From assembly GCA_012656075.1 (NCBI GenBank), contig JAAKBF010000083.1, forward strand, positions 62,001 through 126,000: a stretch of 64,000 nucleotides of DNA, read 5' to 3'. The first letter of the stretch is position 1. Each line of letters opens with the position of its first letter. Shown here one piece after another: positions 46,720 through 56,986 of this stretch. The translations under genes were made by a program, and so were the position numbers. The stretch comes from Phytophthora hibernalis (taxonomy: Eukaryota; Oomycota; Peronosporomycetes; Peronosporales; Peronosporaceae). The notes beneath the pieces were generated by a model that was not told the DNA's origin, did no database searches, and was given only the letters and a program-made list of their open reading frames with translations.

Positions 46720-48919
46720 TCCTTATGCTATAGCAATTCCTCTGTCTCGGATGCGATTGGCCTTGGGAGCAAACTCTCCATTTTGCCACACCATGTGTTA
46801 TATCTGCGAGCACGTATACTCTTCGTTCTTCGGGTGACCGCGTACTTTGTTACACAGCGTAACCAATCCGCGTTTACCCCGCGAGCACACAGCACAGAAG
46901 TAGGTTGAAGTTCCCCTCGCTTTTTCCTTCCGGCATGTAGTACGAACACACCTTCCATTGACGCTGGCTCAGACGCTGGACGCCGTTATTTAGGCGATAA
47001 TCATCAGTCTGTGATAGCGAATGATCGCCATGCATTGATGCCGGTCTCTCCACTGCAATATGCCCCCGGCTAAGAACGGGTTTGCGTGAAGCTACCCTCA
47101 CTCTGCTCGATAAGATCTTGGTGAAGCCGTGCTAGAAACTCGAAGTGTGAGTTCTTCTTTCTCTTCTTTTCACACACATACTTGTAGACAATGTACGCGT
47201 TGACCAGGGCCATATCGACAAGTCCGAGGAATAGCCCATTGTAGTATTTGTTGAACCTGTACATCGGTACAGCATAAATCAGAACAAATAATCCTTTCGT
47301 GTCAGCATAATATCGTACCAGAGGGACATCTGCATAGAGTACGCGTGCAGCCGCAGCTGATCGTGGCGATCGACACCACCCATGTAGCGCTGATATTCGG
47401 CCACCAGGTCGGGACACGGCACATCACCGGGACCCATCTTTCCTCCTCGCCGCACCGTTGTGGGTTCGGCAGTCACTTGGGAAGCCAAACGTACAAGATA
47501 GTGTTGTCGGCCCACAGGAACGAGATCAGGCCGGGGTTCGACTTCGTTACTGCCATCCTAAACGTTCCTCGCGGCGTACGAGCTTGTAGCTTCTTCTTCG
47601 GACCAGCCCTTCTGGTCGGTCTGCATTGTGTCCACATAATTGAATCCCATTGTACGAAGTTGCTGAGCCACTGGGATCGACGCATAGTAGCGATCACCCA
47701 CCACCAGCCGGAGACCCTCAAAGGGTAAACGACAAAACACGAACGCGATGTTACGAACAACAGCAGCCGGTCCGTTCTTAGCGTCCATGGATTGCGATTC
47801 TTCCGAGTCGCCAGTCCTTCCGATATCCACTTCAATGCACATTCAACATGTCAGCATTATATCATATCCATAAACCTATCATGTCAGCATACACACCGCT
47901 TGTAATATCCTGTTTCCGCGCAGCAGGTCATGCCACACTTGGAACCCCAGCGATGCGGCTTGTCTTTCATGAATGTTCTCGTCGGGTATCGCCGGTTGTG
48001 AAAAGGAAGAACACCCTTATCAATTGAAACGCGAGAGCCGAGTACGAAGCCCTCTTTGAAGGTCCTTTCCAATACGGAAAGCACCGACCGAATCTTCCAA
48101 GCTCTGTCCTTCGCTGCAGCAGGATTCGTGTTATCCGTAAAGTGAAACAATCTAAAGATATCTCGGAAACGATCGCGTGACATGACAGTATTGAAAGTTC
48201 CTGCCGGCAGTACTCAGGTGGCATCCTTGAACCAATGCTTTTCCATTTGCTTGCATGGCCTCAAAGCATGTGCAAGTACCAATCCAATCCATTGCACGAC
48301 TTCATGAGAGGAAACCCTTTTGAATTTTCTGAGTTTCGTGAGTAATGTAGCCCTCATTCGTTGTGGTCGATGTGTGACTGTTGCTTCATTCTCTTCCGCT
48401 TTCTGCAATCTTGATTCCAGTGTCTGCTTCCAGTACAGATTCGTTTGTGTAGCCACTTCTCACTAAAATTTCTTCGGAAGGAAAAAGTAGAAAAGTCTGA
48501 GCGGTGACTTGGATGCCAGCATGGTATCTTGTGAGCGTCCACAATAGTCTGAATACATCATGTTGACTTCAGGATTGTTCGGAATCTCAGCTTCAACGTT
48601 TTCCGGAAGCACTTCTCATCCGCCTTCATTTGTGTAGACTTGAGATGACGCTGTCAGTATAAAAACAATGTTAGATGCTGTACCAGTCAACATACTGTAT
48701 CAAACGTAACAAACCTTGAATACGCATGTGCAGTCGCGCCTGTTCGTCGTCGTTCATCAAGACAGCAACGCGTTGCAACTCTCGTTGTAGGCTGGCATCT
48801 GTACATGACCCCGTTCCGCTCACGTCGCCGTCAAGTTTATCACCACTCGCGGTGTCATCGTCTCCTTCTCCATCCATATCGAGCTCTGTGTTGCTTGAGT
48901 TCACTACGCTCGGATACAT
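46720..48919 (-). pseudogene. piggyBac transposase
   Basis: DDE_Tnp_1_7-type transposase that cuts and pastes at TTAA. Order from the N-terminal side: acidic start (48919-48671), KLRKFKRVSSHEVVQWIGLV (about 48350), SRDRFRDIFRLFHFTDN (48183), the first catalytic region SIDKGVLPFHNRR, the second VVGDRYYASIPVAQQL (about 47690), the third YQRYMGGVDRHDQLR (about 47390), then NGLFLGLVDMALVNAYIVYK (47190). Frame changes at about 47270, 47840 and 48230 and stops make it inactive. The C-terminal cysteine-rich finger region (46730-46860) is degraded. Confidence 0.9.
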
Positions 48920-49633
48920 CGCATCTATCTAGTCAAATCGGAGTGGTGAACGGTCGCCGGCATCACGTAGAAGCTGACCACGATCGCCAACCACGACATC
49001 TTGTGTAACAGCGTGATTCTCTTCTTCTTTGCCGAAGTCTTCATTGTCATCCACCACTTCATTACCGAGGTCATCATCGGGTACATACTCGGCATCGTCC
49101 TAGTTGGTGTCGGATACACGACTGCCTTCCTCCGCTTCACTGTTACCCGAATGTGCACGGGTTCCGTCGACTTCACACCCGTTCAAGTCATCGTCTTCAT
49201 TGGCTGCCAGTTCAATTGTGCGTGTTTTCTTGTCAGCATTAGCTTCAATACGAACGCTTCCCCGGTCAGCATTAGCGCCACTTCGAACACATCCCCGATC
49301 AGCATAAGCGTCGTCTGAGCTGACAGTGTCTGCATTAGCAGTGATTCTGGTGGTAGCGTTCGCATTACTGTCAGTAAAACTTTCTTTGAGACACCTTCCG
49401 CGTCAGCATAAGGCCTGGCCGTTATACATCCGCGTCAGTGATATCGTCTGTGGTGATCGGAACAGCATTAACCTTAAACCATACACATACTTTGTCAGCA
49501 TATTCAACGAGAATCCCCATATCGGAGGGGGCGGGGGCATACTATCAGGCGACGAAGATGTCGCTACATCTGATAATGGTGGTTCAACAGCGTTTCCATC
49601 GCTCACTGTCGCCAACAATATCACAAGAGGTTA

Positions 49634-50330
49634 GTACCCACGTCCTAGCGGTAGGTCACCTTGCGGTACCCACAATAACACCGGTTCGTGGTTAGTGCAA
49701 TGGGCAACCTTCGTTGACACATTAGTCAGCAGTAAAACGGTGGCTGGCTGTCCTCCCCGAAACCTCGTCACGGTAGACCGGAGATTCCCAACCCGACGAA
49801 CCCACACACCATGGGTGTTTAGAGCCGGGCGTCGTCGAGTATTGTGGCCTGTAAAAATGTATACTCGGCTGCGATCGGCCAAGTACGACGAATGGCAAGT
49901 TTTAGCATACGCCGAGTGCCGCGATGACACTCTGCTGAAGCGTGCGAGTAAGATCTACGAGCGATGGTTGGCCAGTCAACCACCGGCCGTCGGGCGACGG
50001 CAATACCCGACGCCACGCAAGATCCTCTCGACCACTCAAGAACCAGGGTGGACAAGGGGTGACCTGACCACCGAGTGTTGACGATGCCATCGAGCGTACC
50101 ACTGGCTCGACCACCCAGCTATAACCGTGACTCTGACACCTTCGGACACGACAGCAGTTGACGTCGTAGCCGAGGAAGGCAGGAACTTCACCGTGTCCGA
50201 GACCTCGGACAGGGGTGACGGCGGTCGGTCGATTCGGGAAACACCGTGAACCACAGTCACCGAGGATTCGGAGGCTCGCCTGGAGTCCGCGTTCATGGCG
50301 CTGATGACATGTGTGTGTGTTAAACCCAAT
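49634..50330. repeat. Rearranged Gypsy-A-type fragment inside piggyBac
   Basis: 49634-49855 matches 41144-41345 in the same orientation. 49856-50330 matches about 40690-41150 in inverted orientation. Shared landmarks include GGTACCCACAATAA and GGTTCGTGGTTAGTGCAATG, and on the other arm ATACCCGACGCCACGCAAGA. Similarity is imperfect, so the source is another copy of the family. Confidence 0.85.
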
Positions 50331-50487
50331 AGGATCGCCGTATTCGGACACGTGGCATGACATTAATGGGAAGGGGCGTTCCCCTTTTGTGGATTTGTGA
50401 CCATAGTGAAAACAAGTAATTCTTATGCTGTTCCAGAACAGCATAAGGCGATATTCCACCCACCCACCCCCGCGTACTAAGGGTTAA

Positions 50488-50847
50488 GCAGTACTTCAGT
50501 TGTATTAAAGCAGTACATCAAATGGGTGGACCCTTTTTGGACATATCAGATTAGACAGGGATTCAGTATGCAGATAGTTAGCAGTCGTTAGAAACCACAG
50601 CAGTATTCTTAATAAAAGGCAATTTAACTCTAACCCGGAAGTTCGCAAGTCAATTCGTACTCGGTACCATATTGAACAGGAAGGCCAGGCCTTGGCAAGC
50701 TTACAGCAGGAACGTCAGGCGTCTGTTGTCGTTATCGCGTTACGGCTTCCTCTAAAGATCAGGTGCGGGTGACCCCGTCACACCTGGTAGCACTTGTAGT
50801 CACTCCCACTCCCGGCGCGGATCACTACAATCAAGACCTCTCTGGGC
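50488..50847 (+). other. Gypsy B leader (LTR end and untranslated region)
   Basis: No gene. It begins with GCAGTACTTCAGTTGTATT, a near copy of the 19 bases just left of the piggyBac target site, so piggyBac inserted at a TTAA between two direct repeats. The rest is leader sequence before gag. Confidence 0.5.
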
Positions 50848-51926
50848 ATGAATGACTCAGGGAGCCGGCTGCCGTTCCGGCAGGACTTTCTTCACATCTC
50901 GGACCCCCACTGGGCTACGCTGGAGAAGATGGCCAGTCTTCTGGGCGAGGCAGCATTCGCTGGGTTCCCCAACCTGCCTGCGGAGAAGAAGAGGGCGCGC
51001 GTGGAACGCTTCGACAAGTATGAGTCGTCGCTGGTTGCCCACGTGAGCGCTGCAGCGCAGGAAGCTGCTCGCGAGACAATGCGAGCTGAGGCACAGAGTG
51101 CGGCGCAGGCGAACCCTCGGGTCCTACTCCGTACGCTGTGCGACAAGGAACAACGAAGCCCGTCAAGATGTCGGTGCCGACATTTGACGGCAAAGAAGTA
51201 GACAGTCTAGTCTTCTGGATTCGAGAGATCGAGATAGCGCTGAGCGATGGACAGATCTACGAGTCCAGCGCCCAAGTCGCCTTTGCGCTTTCCAATCTGG
51301 GAGGGCGTGCACGCGCATGGGCGTGCACGCGCATGGGCGATGACACGAGAGATGTCGTCTCCGGGATATTGCACCTCGTGGGCGTTCATGGAACAAGAGC
51401 TGCGTTCGACATTCCTCTTGGTCAATGTGTCTTATCTCTATAGGTCAATCTTCTTGCACTGCCAGCAAGGAAAGAGTACGCTTCAAGACTACGCCATGGA
51501 ACTACAAAACCGCGAGGCCGGTATGGCGGGCGCTCCCTCTCTGAGGACGTCAAGGTGACGATCTTCATGGACGGCATTCGTTCGGGTCAGGTCCGGACGG
51601 AGCTCTTCCGTAGACAGCCGAAGACGTTCAACGATGCGGTGCACGTTACCATACTGGAAGATCATTGCGTGCGCTCGGTGCAGGGGTATGCTGGTCGCTC
51701 GGATATGGCCAATGACGGTCCCACTCCCATGGAGATCTCGTCGACTGAGTCGGCCCTACCTCAGCGTAACCAACGCGCGAGTGGTCGTTCTTTTGGATGC
51801 AACTAGATTGGTCACGTCTGTCTGAACTGTCCGACGAACCCGTGGAAGGTAGGCAAGGCCAAGGCGGCTCTGCTGTCCCTTAAAATGATCGAATCTGCGG
51901 GGTCGGAAAACGACGATTTCCAGTAG
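50848..51926 (+). pseudogene. Gypsy B gag
   Basis: ATG at 50848. Landmarks: an N-terminal helix (FPNLPAEKKRARVERFDKYE), the retrotransposon gag core (FDGKEVDSLVFWIREIEIAL, SAQVAFALSNLGGRARAWAC), a downstream helix (EQELRSTFLLVN, FMDGIRSGQVRTELFR), and a CCHC-like knuckle (GCN-stop-IGHVCLNC) near 51797-51830 with an in-frame TAG. At least three frame changes (about 51140, 51390 and 51550). An 18 bp tandem repeat (GTGCACGCGCATGGGC) sits at 51306-51336. Confidence 0.85.
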
Positions 51927-52430
51927 GTGCGGGATGCCCTGCTGGGAGACTTCGCTCCTCATCGAGGTCGGTCTCCACCTCCTGGAGAGCAAGTCCCAGG
52001 GACGACACTGTTGTGTCTCTTCGAGGCCGTCGTACGGTCAAAAATCGTGGTCGTCACTGCCAGCGTTAAAGGGTACAAAGAACCACTGACGATCCTGATA
52101 AATTCGGGAGCGTCCTACAATTTCGCGACGAAGTCCAGTGTGGCCAGGAACGGTGCATTGTATGTTAGTGCTTTGGAAGCATCTAAGAATAATACCAATG
52201 TATCTGTTCGCCTGTCGACTGGGTCCATCGTGTCTACGCGAAAGGATCTCATATCCTTGAACGTCAAGTTTGACCACTTCAACTCGATTGAGCCGTTCAT
52301 TGTCCTTGACATGGATGATCGGTATGATCTTGTCCTCGACATACCTTGGTTGATAAAGCACGAGCCTTGGATTGACTGGAGAAGTCGCACCATCGGTGAT
52401 ACTAATAGTCACAAGCCCCTCGCGGACAGA
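51927..52430 (+). pseudogene. Gypsy B aspartic protease, active-site Asp replaced
   Basis: Retropepsin-type domain: LTILINSGASYNFATKSSVA, FIVLDMDDRYDLVLDIPWLI. The catalytic D-S/T-G triad reads N-S-G, AAT at about 52099, so catalysis would be lost. It is contiguous with gag and followed by 50 codons of Gypsy sequence before homology stops. Confidence 0.85.
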
Positions 52431-52544
52431 ACCCTGGCGGGTCATGTCCCCTCCTCTTCCCGAGACGAGTTTGTGCACGAGCATCGCATGCCACGCGGCG
52501 AACGGCACTTCGCAGGTACCACGGAAGTACTCGAACTACCTATG

Positions 52545-53283
52545 GTGTTGCCGTCTACGTCGGCCTCGAGAAGAGCTTCTACCTTTTCGGCGCTCATCTG
52601 TGTGCTGAAAACGGCTCGAACGACCGGGTCGAACACAACCCAGAGATCTAGACCTGTTCTGGGATCGTGATACAGATCTTCATACTTGGTGATAGTGGTT
52701 ACGCCCCCTTTGCAGTCTTCTCGCCTGAGCCCTTGTAGCAGATACTCCTCGGCTGTCTTCTCTCGAGTGGCCAACGGCCCTTCGTACATCCAGTCAACAC
52801 GCTCCACCGCCGCCGACTTATCGCCCGCGCCTGCAGCTGTCGTAGCTCCTGCAACTGCCGCTCCTCCTCGATGTTCTTGCGCAGCTCCGCGACCTTCTTC
52901 TCCTCCGCCGCGCTTCTGCTCGGCGATCCAGACCTTCTCTACATTCTGTTGACACGGAATAAGGTTAGCTTTGCACTCATTTCCAGACCAAAACCGGCGC
53001 GAGAAGGCTCATTCCACGCAGCATTACACGGACGACACGCTGAACAGCTAGATAGAAAACAGATTCAGCTCTACGTACGCGTAGATTGGCTGTATGCCAG
53101 CTCTTCTTGGCCAGGAACGCTAACGACATAGCGATACTTTTTCGTTTCGCTAAAGTGGCGTATCGGAACTTACGAAATTGTGTGCTCCACATTAATAAAG
53201 CAACAATAGTAATACCGGTATGCTCCCCGTACGTATTGAGTTCCTGTCCAAGTATTAATACATGTAGAGTTGGCAACTTGGCT
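52545..53283 (-). pseudogene. Inverted partial copy of CWC25
   Basis: Mirror of the CWC25 gene across 53312. It has the same first exon (53129-53079, MSLAFLAKKSWHTANLR), the same intron, and exon 2 to ERVDWMYEG. Small deletions near 52900 (2 nt) and 52840 (4 nt) scramble about 30 residues and then restore the frame. Beyond about 52775 similarity falls, and a diverged piece at 52545-52620 matches the Ser/Arg-rich part of CWC25 (54495-54558), so the copy has an internal deletion. Confidence 0.85.
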
Positions 53284-53850
53284 ACGTACGCGTAGATTGG
53301 CTGTAAGCCAAGTTAGCTACGTACGCGTAGATTGGCTGTAAGCCAAGTTGCCAACTCTACATGTATTAATACTTGGACAGGAACTCAATACGTACGGGGA
53401 GCATACCGGTATTACTATTGTTGCTTTATTAATGTGGAGCACACAATTTCGTAAGTTCCGATACGCCACTTTAGCGAAAACGAAAAGTATCGCTATGTCG
53501 TTAGCGTTCCTGGCCAAGAAGAGCTGGCATACAGCCAATCTACGCGTACGTAGAGCTGAATCTGTTTTCTATCTAGCTGTTCAGCGTGTCGTCCGTGTAA
53601 TGCTGCGTGGAATGAGCCTTCTCGCGCCGGTTTTGGTCTGGAAATGAGTGCAAAACTAACCTTATTCCGTGTCAACAGAATGTAGAGAAGGTCTGGATCG
53701 CCGAGCAGAAGCACGCGGCGGAGGAGAAGAAGGTCGCGGAGCTGCGCAAGAACATCGAGGAGGAGCGGCAGTTGCAGGAGCTACGACAGCTGCAGGCGGC
53801 GCGGGGCGATAAGTCGGCGGCGGTGGAGCGTGTTGACTGGATGTACGAAG
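52775..53850. repeat. Large near-perfect palindrome centred at 53312
   Basis: Left arm 52775-53283 is the reverse complement of right arm 53341-53850 with few differences. Spacer 53284-53340 (57 bp) consists of one and a half copies of a motif, CTACGTACGCGTAGATTGGC, that also occurs within each arm at 53070 and 53530. The arms carry the 5' ends of both CWC25 copies. Confidence 0.92.
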
Positions 53851-55502
53851 GGCCGTCGGCCGCTCGGGAGAAGACAGCGGAGGAATATTTGCTGGGCAAA
53901 GAGTACAAGGGCGAGGATGAGAAGCTTGTAAAGGGGGATTTGGACGTGAGTACTACCACCAAGTATGGCTCGTTGGCGCTGACCAAGACTACGTTGCCAG
54001 CCAATGACACATTCCAACGGTTGAATGAGGACCCCATGATGCTGATTCGCAAGCGACAACAGGCTGCGCGTGAACAGGTTCTCAAGAATCCCGTCAAGAT
54101 GAACCGCATTAAGGCTGAGGTGGATCGCTTGAAGGAGAACAAAAAGGCTCACAAAAAGCGAAGAAGGCTGCGAAAAAGGAGAAAAAGCACGCGCGACGTG
54201 AGGAAAAGCGTCGGCTGAAAAAGAAGCAAAAACATGGCAATGATGAAAGTGACGGAAGTGGTGTTGAAGAGGAAGAGAAGACGCCACACCGTCACAGCGA
54301 CTATCCTTTGAAACACAACCGTAGCCACGGTCGCGACCTTGAAAGAGGGAGGTCTGTATCTCGCTTGCAAAGCAGATCAAAGTCTCCGAGTTCTGTTCGC
54401 CACGGCGGTGAACGTGGGCGCAGTCATCCGCACCGCATTAAGTATGAAGCAGAACGTCGTGAGCGCACTCGGATCCGCCACCACCAAGATCGTTCGAGCC
54501 CAGATCGGTACACGGATGAGCGCCGACGTGGTAGAAGTTCTTCTCGGGGCCGACGTAGCGTAAGTCCTACTCAAGAACGTCGATTCCGCAGTCGAAGCCG
54601 AAGCTCTCGACGCCGCGAGCCGAGAGGACGCAGTCGTAGCCGTAGCCGTAGCCCTCAGGACCGTGACGACTTTGGTCGCGATACGCCTCCTTCTCGATCA
54701 ATTCATCACTCGATGGGTCACCGCAGCAGAGCACCAACACGACGCGAGCATAGGAGGGATTCGGATCGACGTGATCGGGATCGTCGAGGAAGAAGTCGCT
54801 CATGTAGCCCAGGTGATCATCGTGACAGTCGTCGCTCTCACATCCATCGTGAGAATCAGCGCGAGTTCAACCCTTCGACACATGAACAAGGTAGTCGGCG
54901 CCGTGATTCGTCACACGACCGAGTGCGAGATGCGATTGATGGCCGCCAAGACCAGGGCCACAAGGAATCAGTGTCTAGGCGCAAGCCTCTTGACGCTGAG
55001 GGTAAGTACGGTCTCATCAGCAAAGCGGGGCGGTGGAATCCAATGATGTCGATAAAACGTCGTTAGCCCAACGCCAAATATTTGGCGAAGGCTCGTGAGG
55101 CTAAACGCCTCGAGGAAGAGGACCGTCGTCGTAAGCTGGGAGTACCTTCGTGGGGAACCTCGCGCACTGACTGACGAGGAAAAGAAGCGAATGGCGCAGC
55201 AAATGGTGGAGGACGCCAAGCAGCGAGATGAATACATTGTTAAGCGCGCGACCCGAAACAGGACAAAAACGAAAAAGTGGCTGGCACCAGTAACCCAGAG
55301 TTTCTCAGGTAAGGCATCGCTTCTTTTGCGTCAGAGTATCAATTCCTCTACTCACAACTAACTCTTCTTTGATTTTGTGCGGTTTAGGAAACTGCATTCG
55401 GAGGCGTATCTGGATGGTGAGGCCAACATGAGTGACCGCCTTCGCAGAAATGCCCACTACATTCAGAGGAAGGCTGATGCCTCTAATTTCCTCTCCAAGT
55501 AG
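53495..55502 (+). CDS. CWC25: Pre-mRNA splicing factor CWC25
   Basis: Spliceosomal step-one factor. Exons 53495-53545, 53679-55308 and 55388-55502. The N-terminal Cir_N domain is AKKSWHTANLR-NVEKVWIAEQ then KHAAEEKKVAELRKNIEEER. It is followed by VDWMYEG and then DTFQRLNEDPMMLIRKRQ. A long Arg/Ser-rich region follows (54330-54960), as in CWC25 and SR proteins. The C-terminal motif is MAQQMVEDAKQRDEYIVKRA then SDRLRRNAHYIQRKAD. Breaks: one A missing in A5 at 54152-54156, an in-frame TAG at 55064-55066, one G extra at 55152-55155, one A missing near 55268. All but the TAG are homopolymer changes. Confidence 0.85.
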
Positions 55503-55770
55503 TCAAACTGCAAAGGCGTTGGGAACCCATGCATTTTCATAGCATCAAAACACGGGAGTCAAACGCTGGCTAAGTAAGAACAATGAAAATCGCTATTCCT
55601 TTCTTTTTCTTACGACATGGAGAGGAGTAACGAAATGTAATATTCGGCCAGGCAGCGGGGCGACATTATAAAAAGCAGGGCAGAACCGCAAGTACGGCTT
55701 GCTGCTTCTGCCATTCTGCCACATCGGTCGATCTACTGTAGATAGTCGATGCTTAGAAGCACCAACAGCA

Positions 55771-56666
55771 CTACTCAATGTCGCTCATATCACTGACATC
55801 GCTGTCTTCATCCTCGACACCCATCTCGATGGGCTGCGAAGCATAGTTGCGCACATACTCTGCAGTGAAAAATCAAGTCAGCATTCGGAAGCACCATCTC
55901 AGCCTATAGATGCAATCAGCGCACCTTTCACTTTTCTATTGTACGACTCGGCGTCCTTCATGAGCAGTGACGCGGCCTCACCGTTCAGTGGGTCACTTGG
56001 ATTCGGGTAGCGGAGAAGTTGCGGGATGAACATATCGAAAATGTTGACCAGTTCTGTCAACACAAAAAGCACCAGCATGAGGTCGTTTCCAAAAGCACAA
56101 CACCCACAATCCCTTCTCACCAAACATCGGGCTCCACGTTTGGTTGATCACATCCAGGCAGACCGAGCCCGATCTGACAATGAATGCAACAGGAATTGTC
56201 AGTTTTGTAAAAAACTCACTGTTTCTCAGAAATCGCACGTTTCGTCCACATTGGGGTGGTAGATGCGGTTTAGGAAGCCGATGGACGGCGACTTGAACGG
56301 GTAGTCCTTGGGCAGCGTCACGTGGATCTTCCAGGAGCCTCCTTCGTACGGAGCTTCTCACACACAACACAATAAGCCACCGTCAGAAGAAAGAGAGCTC
56401 CCTGCACAAAGGCCATGATGACGCACTGTCTTTTGGGCCGTGGAACTTGACGTCGAGGTCACTGGTCTTAGTCTCGTCCGTCAGGTGCACCTCATAGTCG
56501 CTCATCATGCTGCGTACAGGCAAAAATGGCAGCACGCGCAGTCAAAAGTTAGCAAAATCACAGTTTTCAGACTTGTTTCTGATTATTTTATTGATGGTCA
56601 ACGCCCACAGATCGACACGTACAGCTTCATGACGTCCGTCTCGCGGCGCTTGTTGCCTTTGCTCAT
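55771..56666 (-). CDS. UBE2H: Ubiquitin-conjugating enzyme E2 H
   Basis: E2 that passes ubiquitin to substrates with an E3 partner. Six exons on the minus strand, 56666-56623, 56509-56427, 56353-56239, 56173-56121, 56053-55925 and 55859-55771. The phases agree exactly and give 170 residues (human UBE2H is 183). Landmarks: MSKGNKRRETDVMKLMM, FHGPKDTPYEGGSWKIHV, YPFKSPSIGFLNRIYHPNVD and the catalytic-cysteine region SGSVCLDVINQTW. C-terminal FDMFIPQLLRYPNPSDPLNG follows, then an acidic tail. It is intact. The acidic tail is a feature of UBE2H/UBC8. UBE2H is known in fungi and animals for CTLH/GID-type E3 complexes; this partner is not tested here. Confidence 0.93.
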
Positions 56667-56986
56667 GTTGGGGGCTCTCGGTGTGTACGGGTGATCTGCA
56701 AGGCTTCTTTGCGACTGCTGGAGAACTTTGCTGCAGCCGACGTTCTTCAGTTTGAAGAAAGCGAGAAAACTGACCCCACACTTGAGGTACTACTTACCTG
56801 ATTTCACTTGTGTTTTGTAAGCAACTGAGCCCCCCTTGTTCTCAGATGTTTGCGCCTTTTCAACGTTAAATTTAGTGTACCATACACCAGGTTCTCCGAC
56901 GAAAAGAAGCTGAAGGTGTCGCTCCGTAGGTGATTGTCGAACAGCTCGTGCATTGTCGACACGCAGAATTTTCGTGCAAATGCAAG

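Larger units (their letters stand above)
46102..50483 (-). mobile_element. piggyBac DNA transposon flanked by TTAA
   Basis: TTAA at 46098-46101 and at 50484-50487 flank CCCTTAGCACGCGG (left) and its near-complement CCGCGTACTAAGGG (right). Just inside each end is a matching palindrome (CTTATGCTGTTC...GAACAGCATAAG), imperfect at 46146-46170 and perfect at 50422-50447. A piggyBac-type transposase lies on the minus strand. About 0.7 kb of rearranged Gypsy-A-type sequence sits at 49634-50330 near the right end. Size 4.38 kb. Confidence 0.9.
45914..52440 (+). mobile_element. Ty3/Gypsy retrotransposon B, truncated and split by piggyBac
   Basis: Plus-strand gag and protease (50848-52430) are preceded by LTR-like leader sequence that is interrupted by a piggyBac element at 46102-50483. 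RT, RNase H, integrase and a 3' LTR are missing: Gypsy similarity stops near 52440, where the inverted CWC25 copy begins. LTR limits are not certain; the left boundary given is a candidate TG near 45914. Confidence 0.65.

Noticed and set aside
53284..53340. Palindrome as a transposon terminal repeat pair
   Set aside because: Arms are CWC25 exons and intron rather than transposon ends; no target duplication and no transposase.
54377..54803. Frames reading against the Arg/Ser-rich part of CWC25
   Set aside because: Arg/Ser-rich coding sequence leaves several frames open; the RS frame is the one that links conserved N- and C-terminal parts.
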